Shown here: positions 1 to 7,208 of the stretch, piece after piece | Position numbering within the stretch: the stretch's first letter is position 1 | Layout of the letters: every line of letters begins with the position of its first letter | NCBI GenBank assembly: GCA_910583815.1 | Contig: CAJTZB010000017.1 | Span: forward strand, 1 to 24,547 | Origin: an uncultured Lachnospiraceae bacterium | GTDB taxonomy: Bacteria; Bacillota; Clostridia; Lachnospirales; Lachnospiraceae | Length of the DNA: 24,547 nucleotides | Direction: 5' to 3' | The notes under the pieces: generated by a model | Database searches by the model: none | What the model was told of the DNA's origin: nothing | What the model saw: only the letters and a program-made list of their open reading frames with translations | Program-made: the position numbers and the translations under genes

Positions 1-2
1 AA

Positions 3-704
3 AGTATGGAGGGATATGCAAAAAAAGGATATACATTTAAATTTATTTCTATAGCAGAGGGTGCTGCTCAGCTTCGTCAACAAAAATATGACAATTTATA
101 TCATATTAAATTTAATCCTATAATGGATATTTTTGATATTCAAAGCTTAGAAAAAGATGTTTTCAATTTGGAAGCAGAGGAATTAGAGAAAGTTTATCAA
201 TTTATTAAGGATGAACTTGGAAATATGCCAGATTGTTTACGCTTTAATTCTGATTTGACAACAATCATTAATATTCTGGCAGAGGTGAGGTTGGATGAGA
301 ATGAGCCTTTGGGGAATATCAATATGTTTGAAATTGATAAGAAAATTGAATTTAATAAGTTAGATATTGCCGCATTGATAATAGATGATTATAAAATATT
401 TTATAATCAGATTGAGAAAAAGTATAAAGAATTTGATAAAATGGGATTGAACAAAAGCATACTTGTGCTACAGTCTTTAAAAAAGATGTATGTGGATGCG
501 TTGCTAAAGAATAAATATGATAATAGTGATTTGTTGTTTGTTGGATTAATAGACGAGGTAAAGGAAATTGTAATCAATAGTAGTAATTATTCTGAAATTA
601 GTAAAGAAACTTTGGAAGCCTGTGCATCTTTACTTGTAGTAGATGCTTTTATGCGTTGTAAAATATTTAAGAATCCGGAGGGCTATGTGTATGTTATTGC
701 CTGA
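3..704 (+). CDS. ABC-three-component system C-terminal-domain protein (5' truncated by window edge)
   Basis: The reading frame is open to the first base, so the first visible ATG (position 6) is probably internal and the N-terminal part, where an effector domain would sit, lies outside the window. The visible ~232 residues are largely helical and charged. They end in a segment reading VVDAFMRCKIFKNPEG, which I recognise from the C-terminal domains of ABC-3C systems, a predicted bacterial conflict system class defined by comparative genomics. The gene overlaps the next one by 14 bases and is part of a three-gene operon with it and an SMC-like ATPase. The DNA is markedly AT-rich compared with the rest of the window. 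The role (coupling an effector to an ATPase sensor) is inferred from family and context; no catalytic motif is visible in this fragment. An ATG start at 6 cannot be strictly excluded. Confidence 0.7.
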   Translation, partial: SMEGYAKKGYTFKFISIAEGAAQLRQQKYDNLYHIKFNPIMDIFDIQSLEKDVFNLEAEELEKVYQFIKDELGNMPDCLRFNSDLTTIINILAEVRLDENEPLGNINMFEIDKKIEFNKLDIAALIIDDYKIFYNQIEKKYKEFDKMGLNKSILVLQSLKKMYVDALLKNKYDNSDLLFVGLIDEVKEIVINSSNYSEISKETLEACASLLVVDAFMRCKIFKNPEGYVYVIA

Positions 705-918
705 GAATATGCAGCCAGAAGTAAGTATATATTATAATGGTGCAATGTTATTGAAAGAGTTACAAAATGGTATTTCAAATTCGGTTATTGACATTTATCA
801 AGCAGTAAAAGAAAAATATGAAATGTCATTTCCTGTTTTTCTTCTGTCACTTGATTGGCTATATCTTATAGATGCTGCAGTCATGGATGAGAAAGGGGAT
901 ATTAAGTTATGTTCCTAA
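691..918 (+). CDS. ABC-three-component system middle component (MC6-like), 75 aa
   Basis: This small protein begins MLLPENMQPEVSIYYNGAML. An upstream in-frame ATG at 685 and a start at 643 exist, but the GGAGGG ribosome binding site at 677-682 sits 8 bases before the ATG at 691, which also gives the length (about 75 residues) and the MLLP-type N-terminus usual for the ABC-3C middle component 6 family. It overlaps the upstream gene by 14 bases and the downstream ATPase by 10, so translation is probably coupled and the products probably form a complex. In this family the middle component is thought to bridge the CTD protein and the ATPase; that is a prediction from comparative genomics. No enzymatic motif is visible. 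Confidence 0.72.
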   Translation: MLLPENMQPEVSIYYNGAMLLKELQNGISNSVIDIYQAVKEKYEMSFPVFLLSLDWLYLIDAAVMDEKGDIKLCS

Positions 919-2651
919 AATTACTTAAGATAGAAACAGAAGATGAGGTATTAAGAGAGCTGCATTTTCATAAAGGAATAAATTTGATTGTTGATGATAC
1001 TCCGATATCCATAAATAATTCCAATGAACTAAAAACAGGAAATAATGTTGGAAAGACGACCGTTTTAAAGTTAATTGATTTCTGTTTTGGAGCAAAAGGA
1101 AAGAATATATATACAGATCCAGAAAACAAAAATCAAGATTATGAATTAGTCAAAAATTTCTTGATTGATTATAAAGTAGTAATAACTCTTGTGCTAAAGG
1201 AAAATATGGATAATAGCGACTCGGAAGAAATAGTAATTAAAAGAAATTTTTTGAGTAGAAATAAGGTTTTGAGGCAAGTGAATGATAAGAATTGCACAGA
1301 AGACGAGTTTGAAGAACAAATTAGAATGATTCTGTTTCCGGATATTACAGAAGGAAAGCCAACATTGAGACAGTTGCTTTCCCATAATATAAGATATTCG
1401 GATGAAAGCATTGGTCATACATTGAAAGTATTGAATCGTTATACAAAAGATGTAGAATATGAAACATTGTACTTATATCTTTTTGGGTGCAAGTTTGAAG
1501 GCGGGCAAAAAAAGCAGGAGTTATTAACAAAAATAGGGCAGGAATTTAGCTTTAAAGAGAGGTTAGAAAAGAAGCAAACTAAAAATGCATATGAAGCAGC
1601 ATTGGCGTTGGTCGAAAGAGAAATTCAGAATTTAAATGAAAAAAAGACCAATTTGAATATTAATGAAGGCTATGAGGAAGATTTAGCCCATTATACCCAA
1701 ACAAAGTATGAAAAAAATAAGACGGCAGAATTAATTAGTAATTTAGAAATCCGAAGGAACATAATTCTGGAAACTCAAAGAGATATGGACCAGGAAATAT
1801 CAAATATAGATTTGCAGCAGCTTAAGCAAATTTATTTCCAAGCAGGAACTCAGTTTGAGAAGATACAGCATACATTTGAAGAATTAGTGACCTATCATAA
1901 CAAGATGGTTGCAGAAAAAATTCACTTTATTTCCAAAGAATTGCCAGAATTAGATAGAAAGATTTCCGATGAAAAGAGGCATCTGGATATACTATGCGAA
2001 GAAGAAAAAAAATATGCCATGATAGTTTCGCAGGGTGATACATTTGCAGAATTGGAAAAGCTGATAGAAGAACTAAATGAAAAATATCGCCAGAAAGGTG
2101 AGTATGAAAGCATTATTGTTCAAATGGAAGAAGTAGATGCGAGTATCAAGCAATACTGTAAGGAATTAGAGGAAATTAATCAAAAGATTTTTGCGGATGA
2201 TTTTGAAGATGTCGTAAAACGTCAGATCAATAAATTTAATGTTTTTTTCTCAGAAGTTTCAAAAAAATTGTATGGTGAAACATATGCTATTAAGTATGAG
2301 ACGGAAATCAATAAAAAACAGCAGAAGCTTTATAAATTTTCTACATTTAATGCAAATATGAGTTCAGGAAAAAAGCAGGGAGAAATCTTATGCTTTGATC
2401 TTGCATATATTCAGTTTGCTGATAGTGAAAAGATGCCCTGTGTCCATTTTTTGTTAAATGATAAAAAAGAGCTGGTTCACGACAATCAACTTGTTAATGT
2501 AATGGATTATGTGTCGGATAAAAATGTACAGTTTGTTGCATCTATTTTGAAAGATAAATTGCCCGACCAACTTAAGAAAGAGGAATTTTATGTAATTGAG
2601 CTTTCTCAGGATAATAAGTTGTTGAGAATAGAAGAAATTATGAGTAGATAA
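909..2651 (+). CDS. DUF2326-type SMC/Rad50-like ABC ATPase of an ABC-3C system
   Basis: A 580-residue protein with SMC-like architecture. The N-terminal ATPase lobe carries a Walker A motif GNNVGKTT at residues 44-51. A long charged coiled-coil middle (roughly 200-460) follows, and the C-terminal lobe has an ABC signature SSGKKQGE (485-492) and a Walker B-like strand CVHFLLND (511-518). This matches DUF2326 ATPases of ABC-three-component systems, which are expected to dimerise on ATP and act on nucleic acid or nucleoprotein. The Walker B strand ends in ND followed by a lysine, rather than the usual DE pair, as in many divergent members. It is the last gene of the operon and ends just before a hairpin. 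Its AT-rich composition differs from the downstream genes, suggesting acquisition by transfer. Target and trigger cannot be read from the sequence. Confidence 0.82.
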   Translation: MFLKLLKIETEDEVLRELHFHKGINLIVDDTPISINNSNELKTGNNVGKTTVLKLIDFCFGAKGKNIYTDPENKNQDYELVKNFLIDYKVVITLVLKENMDNSDSEEIVIKRNFLSRNKVLRQVNDKNCTEDEFEEQIRMILFPDITEGKPTLRQLLSHNIRYSDESIGHTLKVLNRYTKDVEYETLYLYLFGCKFEGGQKKQELLTKIGQEFSFKERLEKKQTKNAYEAALALVEREIQNLNEKKTNLNINEGYEEDLAHYTQTKYEKNKTAELISNLEIRRNIILETQRDMDQEISNIDLQQLKQIYFQAGTQFEKIQHTFEELVTYHNKMVAEKIHFISKELPELDRKISDEKRHLDILCEEEKKYAMIVSQGDTFAELEKLIEELNEKYRQKGEYESIIVQMEEVDASIKQYCKELEEINQKIFADDFEDVVKRQINKFNVFFSEVSKKLYGETYAIKYETEINKKQQKLYKFSTFNANMSSGKKQGEILCFDLAYIQFADSEKMPCVHFLLNDKKELVHDNQLVNVMDYVSDKNVQFVASILKDKLPDQLKKEEFYVIELSQDNKLLRIEEIMSR

Positions 2652-2671
2652 GAAAAGATGAATCGTGTATC

Positions 2672-2699
2672 TTGGGGGCAAAATACTTTTTGCCCCCAA
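2672..2699. terminator. Bidirectional terminator hairpin between convergent genes
   Basis: A perfect 12-bp stem (TTGGGGGCAAAA paired with TTTTGCCCCCAA) with a 4-base loop lies between the stop codons of the ABC-3C ATPase and the convergent P-type ATPase. The flanking U-tracts are short on both strands, but the A/T base of the stem gives a usable tract each way. Confidence 0.7.
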
Positions 2700-2702
2700 C
2701 TG

Positions 2703-4565
2703 TTATTTTAAAGCTCTCATAGAGTTTAGGATGGCAAGCACACAGACGCCCACGTCTGCAAATACTGCCCACCACATTGTGGAAAGCCCAAGTGCGCTTA
2801 GTATCAGCACAAGTATCTTAATACCAATAGCGAATATGACATTTTGCTGCACAATCGTAAGTGTACGTTTTGCTATGCGGATGGCAGCAGGGAGTTTGGA
2901 TGGTTCGTCAGTCATAATTACAATGTCTGCGGCTTCAATTGCAGCATCCGATCCAAGTCCGCCCATAGCAATGCCGACATCTGCCCTGGCAAGCACGGGA
3001 GCATCATTAATGCCGTCGCCGACGAATGCGAGGTTTTTTCCGCCTGTTTTAGCAGCAAGCAGCTTTTCGAGCCACTCCACTTTGTCAGCAGGAAGCAGTT
3101 CTGCATGAACCTCTCGCAGACCAAGTTCGGAAGCAATTTTTTCACCAGTTTCTTTTTTGTCGCCGGTCAGCATTACGGTGTTTCGTATGCCAACTGCGGA
3201 AAGCTCCTTGATTGTGGCTTTTGCATCCGGTTTTAGTTCATCTTCTATGCCGATCCATCCTGCAAATATACCATTAATTGCAGTATAGACCACTGTGCCG
3301 GTAAAATCGGCAGCAGAGAAAGAAATCCCATTTTGCTCTAAAAGGCGCGCGTTTCCAACAAGCAGTTCTTTTCCGGAAACAAGCGCTTTTACGCCGAATC
3401 CGGCGATTTCTTTTACATCGCTTACAGTGCCTTCAGAAGAAAGCTTTTTTCCGGAAGAGGATTCATAGGCTTCTATGACAGAAAGCGCGATTGGATGCGA
3501 AGAGTCTGCCTCGGCATGGGCGGTAAGAAACAGCAGTTCTTCTTTGCTGCAGTTTATAGCTGCAGTTTTTGTTACTTTGAAATTACCTTTTGTCAAGGTT
3601 CCGGTTTTGTCAAATACAAAGGTGTCTACTTTGGCAAGCGCTTCCAGATAATTGCTGCCTTTCATCAGGATGCCCTGCTTTGCCGCGCCGCCAATGCCGC
3701 CAAAGAAACCAAGAGGAATGGAAATAACAAGGGCACAAGGGCAGGAGACAACAAGGAAATTGAGTGCACGGTAAATCCAGTCTGAAAATGGTTCGTGCAA
3801 TGCAAGCGGCGGAATAACTGCAAGAAGCACTGCGAGAATTACGACAATTGGCGTATAGTACCGTGCAAATTTTGTAATGAAGTTTTCTGCCTTTGCTTTT
3901 TGGGACGAAGCATTTTCTACCATGTCAAGGATGCGGGAAACGGTAGATTCACCAAATTCTTTTGTGACACGGATATGCAGTGTGCCTTGCAAATTGATGC
4001 ATCCGCTGATGGCATCATCGCCTGCTGTAACTTCGCGCGGCATGGATTCTCCGGTTAAAGCTGCAGTATCAAGAGAAGAGGAGCCTTCTGTAATGATGCC
4101 ATCAAGCGGAATCCGTTCGCCTGGTTTTACGACAATAATATCATCTACAGATACAAGCTCAGGGTCAACTTCCGTAACGGTACCATCCTTTAACAGATTT
4201 GCAGAATCAGGGCGAATCTGCATCAGGGAAGTGATGGATTTGCGAGATTTGCCGACCGCATACGACTGGAACAGCTCACCGACCTGATAGAACAGCATAA
4301 CCGCAACGCCTTCCGGATATTCGCCGACAAAAAAAGCTCCTATGGTTGCAAGCGACATTAAAAAGTTTTCATCAAATACCTGCCCATGCAGGATATTGCG
4401 TACCGCCTTGTATACAACATCGCCGCCTGCAAGCACATAGGCAAGCAGAAACGCGGCAAGCACCACAAGATTTTCTACATGGAAGAGGTTCAGCAGACAG
4501 GCGAAGATAAACGCGGCAAGCGCAGCACAGAGCCGCCAGAGTGCTTTTTTTTGTTTTTTAGTCAT
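2703..4565 (-). CDS. Zn/Cd-type heavy-metal P1B ATPase lacking an N-terminal metal-binding domain
   Basis: A 620-residue inner-membrane cation exporter of the P1B family. Visible motifs: actuator TGES (171-174), intramembrane metal site CPC (275-277), phosphorylation motif DKTGT (319-323, Asp319), HP motif (357-358), TGDK (467-470) and GDGINDAP (516-523). The last membrane segments contain Lys583 and Asp604 (FADVG), the positions that mark the Zn/Cd/Pb subgroup (ZntA/CadA) rather than the copper subgroup. Membrane helices begin near residue 10, so there is no room for the usual N-terminal HMA domain; a stand-alone HMA protein is encoded 23 bases upstream. The GGAGG site 5 bases before the ATG at 4565 supports the start. 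Expression probably follows the metal-type operator upstream of the HMA gene. Zinc or cadmium efflux is the likely role; the exact metal is inferred. Confidence 0.93.
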   Translation of the reverse strand: MTKKQKKALWRLCAALAAFIFACLLNLFHVENLVVLAAFLLAYVLAGGDVVYKAVRNILHGQVFDENFLMSLATIGAFFVGEYPEGVAVMLFYQVGELFQSYAVGKSRKSITSLMQIRPDSANLLKDGTVTEVDPELVSVDDIIVVKPGERIPLDGIITEGSSSLDTAALTGESMPREVTAGDDAISGCINLQGTLHIRVTKEFGESTVSRILDMVENASSQKAKAENFITKFARYYTPIVVILAVLLAVIPPLALHEPFSDWIYRALNFLVVSCPCALVISIPLGFFGGIGGAAKQGILMKGSNYLEALAKVDTFVFDKTGTLTKGNFKVTKTAAINCSKEELLFLTAHAEADSSHPIALSVIEAYESSSGKKLSSEGTVSDVKEIAGFGVKALVSGKELLVGNARLLEQNGISFSAADFTGTVVYTAINGIFAGWIGIEDELKPDAKATIKELSAVGIRNTVMLTGDKKETGEKIASELGLREVHAELLPADKVEWLEKLLAAKTGGKNLAFVGDGINDAPVLARADVGIAMGGLGSDAAIEAADIVIMTDEPSKLPAAIRIAKRTLTIVQQNVIFAIGIKILVLILSALGLSTMWWAVFADVGVCVLAILNSMRALK

Positions 4566-4588
4566 AATTCCTCCATTTCCAAGAAACC

Positions 4589-4810
4589 TTACTTTGCAGT
4601 TACAGTAACATCAGGCTCATGCTTTTTGACAATTTTCCTGACAGTTTCTTCAATGCTGTCTACAGCACTGTCCTCAACATCTACGACAAGCTTCTGTGCC
4701 ATAAAGTTTAAGCTTGCAGAAAGCACGCCTGCAGATTCCTTTACATCTGCTTCAATTTTACCTGCACAGTGTGCACAGTCCAAATCTTCAAGAATAAATA
4801 TTTTTTTCAT
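4589..4810 (-). CDS. Small stand-alone HMA heavy-metal-binding protein (73 aa)
   Basis: The protein begins MKKIFILEDLDCAHCAGKIE and has the ferredoxin-like HMA domain pattern with a CxxC metal site (DCAHC). I chose the ATG at 4810 because a GGAGG box lies just upstream on the minus strand; a GTG at 4822 overlaps that box and is unlikely. It is the first gene of a two-gene operon with the P-type ATPase, which itself lacks an HMA domain. It therefore probably serves as a detached metal-binding domain or metallochaperone for the pump. The DCAHC form is common in Zn/Cd-type domains, but metal identity is not provable here. Confidence 0.88.
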   Translation of the reverse strand: MKKIFILEDLDCAHCAGKIEADVKESAGVLSASLNFMAQKLVVDVEDSAVDSIEETVRKIVKKHEPDVTVTAK

Positions 4811-4830
4811 AATACCCTCCACATATGTTT

Positions 4831-4870
4831 TGTATTTAACAATTAAATGATTGCTTAATTGTTAAATACA
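4831..4870. promoter_or_regulatory. Perfect 16-bp inverted repeat, probable metalloregulator operator
   Basis: The arms TGTATTTAACAATTAA (4831-4846) and TTAATTGTTAAATACA (4855-4870) are perfectly complementary, separated by 8 bases. The repeat abuts the -10 box of the minus-strand metal promoter and covers the likely transcription start, the position expected for a repressor. AT-rich repeats of this kind are typical of ArsR/SmtB-type metal sensors. No such regulator gene is in the window, so the cognate factor must be encoded elsewhere. Calling ArsR/SmtB is inference. Confidence 0.65.
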
Positions 4871-4897
4871 TTATACCATAGGATATGCATTTGTCAA
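4870..4897 (-). promoter_or_regulatory. Sigma-A-type promoter of the HMA/P-type ATPase operon
   Basis: On the minus strand a perfect TTGACA (4897-4892) and a perfect TATAAT (4875-4870) are separated by 16 bases. The predicted start lies inside the 16-bp inverted repeat, which suggests a strong promoter kept silent by a repressor until metal is present. Confidence 0.75.
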
Positions 4898-4987
4898 TGG
4901 GAAAATACAGAAGTTTGAACAAAATTACGCTCTCCTTGGAGGATTGCGGTTTGATAGGAACTATGATAGAATAAACAAGTTATTATT

Positions 4988-5016
4988 TTGGAAGGTACTG
5001 TAACTCATAGGATAAT
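4988..5016 (+). promoter_or_regulatory. Candidate promoter of the LtaS-like gene
   Basis: TTGGAA and GATAAT are separated by 17 bases, placing a start about 20 bases before the ribosome binding site (AGGAGG) of the gene at 5041. A weaker alternative, TTGCGG-17-TAGAAT, lies at 4944-4972. Confidence 0.4.
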
Positions 5017-5040
5017 GATTTTTATTTCAAAGGAGGAGCA

Positions 5041-7152
5041 ATGAAGACATTTCTGAAGGCAATCATGCTATTTGGAGAAAAAATAAAAGAACTGGTTCCG
5101 CTTTATTTAAAAGTCTGCTTTGTGCCGTCTTTGCTTTGTTATATTTTTGTGGAGTTATGTTCCAGAAAATCAGTAATAGATTTGTTCCTTTATTTTTTCA
5201 GAGACCCGTTTGTATTTTTTTATAACGCTTTTCTTATTTCTGCAACAGCATCCGTTTGCCTGCTGTTCCGGCGCAGAAACTTTGTTTTGAGTGTTGTGTT
5301 GTTTTTATGGGCGATTATTGGTGTGACGGATATGGTGCTGCTTTCTTTTAGAACAACGCCGTTTACGGCAGTGGACCTTCTGATGCTTCAGAATGCATTT
5401 CAGATAATGAACCATTACCTGACACCGTTTCAGGTAGTTCTGATCGTAGTGGCGCTTGTGTTTGTAGCTGCTGTATGCATCTGGCTTTTCCGGAACTGCA
5501 AAAAGAGTGAGGGAAGCATGGATTACCTGTTTCGGATTCCGTTCTGTGCAGCGTTGTTTGGGCTGTGTGTCCTGTTTACGCAGCTTGGGCTGGCAACTAA
5601 AATTTTAGACCGTAATTTTGGAAATATTGCAAATGCGTTTCATGAAAATGGACTGCCATATTGCTTTATGAACAGCCTGCTTAATACAGGGGTTGCAAAG
5701 CCGGATGGTTATTCTCCGGAACAGGTCACAGTCATTGTAGAAGGGATGGGCGAGTTTCAGGGGAAAATTACGCCAATTCCGTCGCAGGGTCTGTCGGTGA
5801 AAGTGGACGGAGAGACACCAGAACAGGAACAACAGGGAAATGAGATAAAGCAGGAGGTTTTGCCTGCAAAGGAAAATCCATATCCCAATATTCTGTTTCT
5901 GCAGCTGGAGTCATTTTTTGATCCCAAATTGATAGAAAACAGTTCTTATACAGAGGATCCCATTCCTTTTTTTACTTATCTAAAAGAAAATTTCAGCAGC
6001 GGATTTTTGTCAGTGCCATCGGTTGGCGCGGGTACGGCAAATACGGAATTTGAGTTGATTACCGGTATGAATCTGGATTTTTTCGGACCGGGGGAATATC
6101 CGTATAAGACCATATTAAAGTCAAGGACCTGTGAGAGCATTGCCTATAATTTAAGAAAGCTTGGTTTTGCGGCAAGTGCAGTGCACAATAATGACGGAAC
6201 ATTTTATGAACGTAATAAGGTTTTTTCTAATCTTGGCTTTGAACGCTTTGATTCTTTGGAATATATGCGGAAGGTAGAGTTTACTCCGCTTGACTGGGCA
6301 AAGGACAGTATTCTGATTGGCGAAATCATGGATATTATGAAAGCAACCGAGGAAAAGGACTATATCTATGCAATTTCTGTACAGGGGCATGGGGCATATC
6401 CAAACGAACCGGTTCTGTCGGCCCCGGCAATTGACATCCGGCTTCCGGAGGAGCTTTCTGAAAAATATTATCCGTTTCTATACTATGTGAACCAGCTGCG
6501 TGAGATGGATGAATTTATAAGGGAACTGACACTGTCCTTGGCAGCTTATCCGGAAGACGTTGTGCTGGTGATGTACGGTGACCATCTGCCCGGACTTGGG
6601 CTGACAGAAGGGATGCTAAAGAATGGAAGCCTGTATGAGACAGAGTATGTAATCTGGAGCAATTTTAAACTAGAGCAGATAAATCAAGATATGGAGGCAT
6701 ATCAGCTTCCGGCTTATGTGCTTGGCCGTCTTGGAATTGAAGAGGGACTCTTGACAAAGTATCATCAGACAGAGCAAGAGGAAGAGGAGTATCTGGAACA
6801 TATGCAGGTTCTGATTTATGATATGCTGTATGGTGATATGGAAGTGTATGGTGGGGAAAATCCTTATCAGCCGACCGAGCTTGTGATGGGAATACGCCCG
6901 ATTACTCTTTTGGATGCATTCGTCAGAAAGAGCGTTGCAAGAGAGGAAGACAGTGTTGTCTATGTGCAAGGCGAAGGGTTTACGGAGTGGAGCATCATTG
7001 CAATCGACGGCAAACAGGTGAAGACGATTTTCTTAAGCGAAAATCTGCTGGCTACGACGGAGGTGCCGAAAGGGGCATTTTATGTGACCGTGCGCCAGCA
7101 GGGCAATGATGGGGTGGCGCTGAGTGAGACGGCGCCGGTTTATGTGGAATGA
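5041..7152 (+). CDS. LtaS-like phosphoglycerol transferase/sulfatase-fold membrane protein with C-terminal IPT/TIG-like domain
   Basis: A 703-residue protein with about five N-terminal membrane helices (roughly residues 20-195) followed by an extracellular sulfatase-fold domain. Residues matching the LtaS active site are visible: Glu290 in LQLESF, the nucleophile position Thr332 in AGTANTE, His450 in VQGHGAYP, and Asp514-His515 in YGDHLPG. This supports transfer of phosphoglycerol or a related group onto a membrane glycolipid outside the cell. An acidic, Gln-rich linker (about 255-278) joins membrane and catalytic parts. The last ~85 residues (about 617-703) look like an IPT/TIG or Ig-like beta domain, not part of standard LtaS. 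The start has AGGAGG 4 bases upstream. The gene stands alone between divergent and convergent neighbours. The exact polymer made is unknown. Confidence 0.85.
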   Translation: MKTFLKAIMLFGEKIKELVPLYLKVCFVPSLLCYIFVELCSRKSVIDLFLYFFRDPFVFFYNAFLISATASVCLLFRRRNFVLSVVLFLWAIIGVTDMVLLSFRTTPFTAVDLLMLQNAFQIMNHYLTPFQVVLIVVALVFVAAVCIWLFRNCKKSEGSMDYLFRIPFCAALFGLCVLFTQLGLATKILDRNFGNIANAFHENGLPYCFMNSLLNTGVAKPDGYSPEQVTVIVEGMGEFQGKITPIPSQGLSVKVDGETPEQEQQGNEIKQEVLPAKENPYPNILFLQLESFFDPKLIENSSYTEDPIPFFTYLKENFSSGFLSVPSVGAGTANTEFELITGMNLDFFGPGEYPYKTILKSRTCESIAYNLRKLGFAASAVHNNDGTFYERNKVFSNLGFERFDSLEYMRKVEFTPLDWAKDSILIGEIMDIMKATEEKDYIYAISVQGHGAYPNEPVLSAPAIDIRLPEELSEKYYPFLYYVNQLREMDEFIRELTLSLAAYPEDVVLVMYGDHLPGLGLTEGMLKNGSLYETEYVIWSNFKLEQINQDMEAYQLPAYVLGRLGIEEGLLTKYHQTEQEEEEYLEHMQVLIYDMLYGDMEVYGGENPYQPTELVMGIRPITLLDAFVRKSVAREEDSVVYVQGEGFTEWSIIAIDGKQVKTIFLSENLLATTEVPKGAFYVTVRQQGNDGVALSETAPVYVE

Positions 7153-7176
7153 GGATTGGCTGATTATTGATTACAT

Positions 7177-7208
7177 GGCATCAGTGGATACATCTGTTCA
7201 CTGATGCC
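7177..7208. terminator. Hairpin between convergent LtaS-like and MATE genes
   Basis: GGCATCAGTG (7177-7186) pairs perfectly with CACTGATGCC (7199-7208) across a 12-base loop. It lies between two convergent genes and overlaps the MATE stop codon, so a shared terminator is likely, although neither side has a strong U-tract. Confidence 0.55.

Noticed and set aside
2665..3108. Plus-strand open frame overlapping the P-type ATPase
   Set aside because: Ser/Ala/Thr-rich translation mirrors the antisense of a conserved ATPase; no start signal.
2703..4565. Copper-exporting P1B-1 ATPase
   Set aside because: The last helices carry Lys583 and Asp604 typical of the Zn/Cd group, and the copper-group motifs there are missing.
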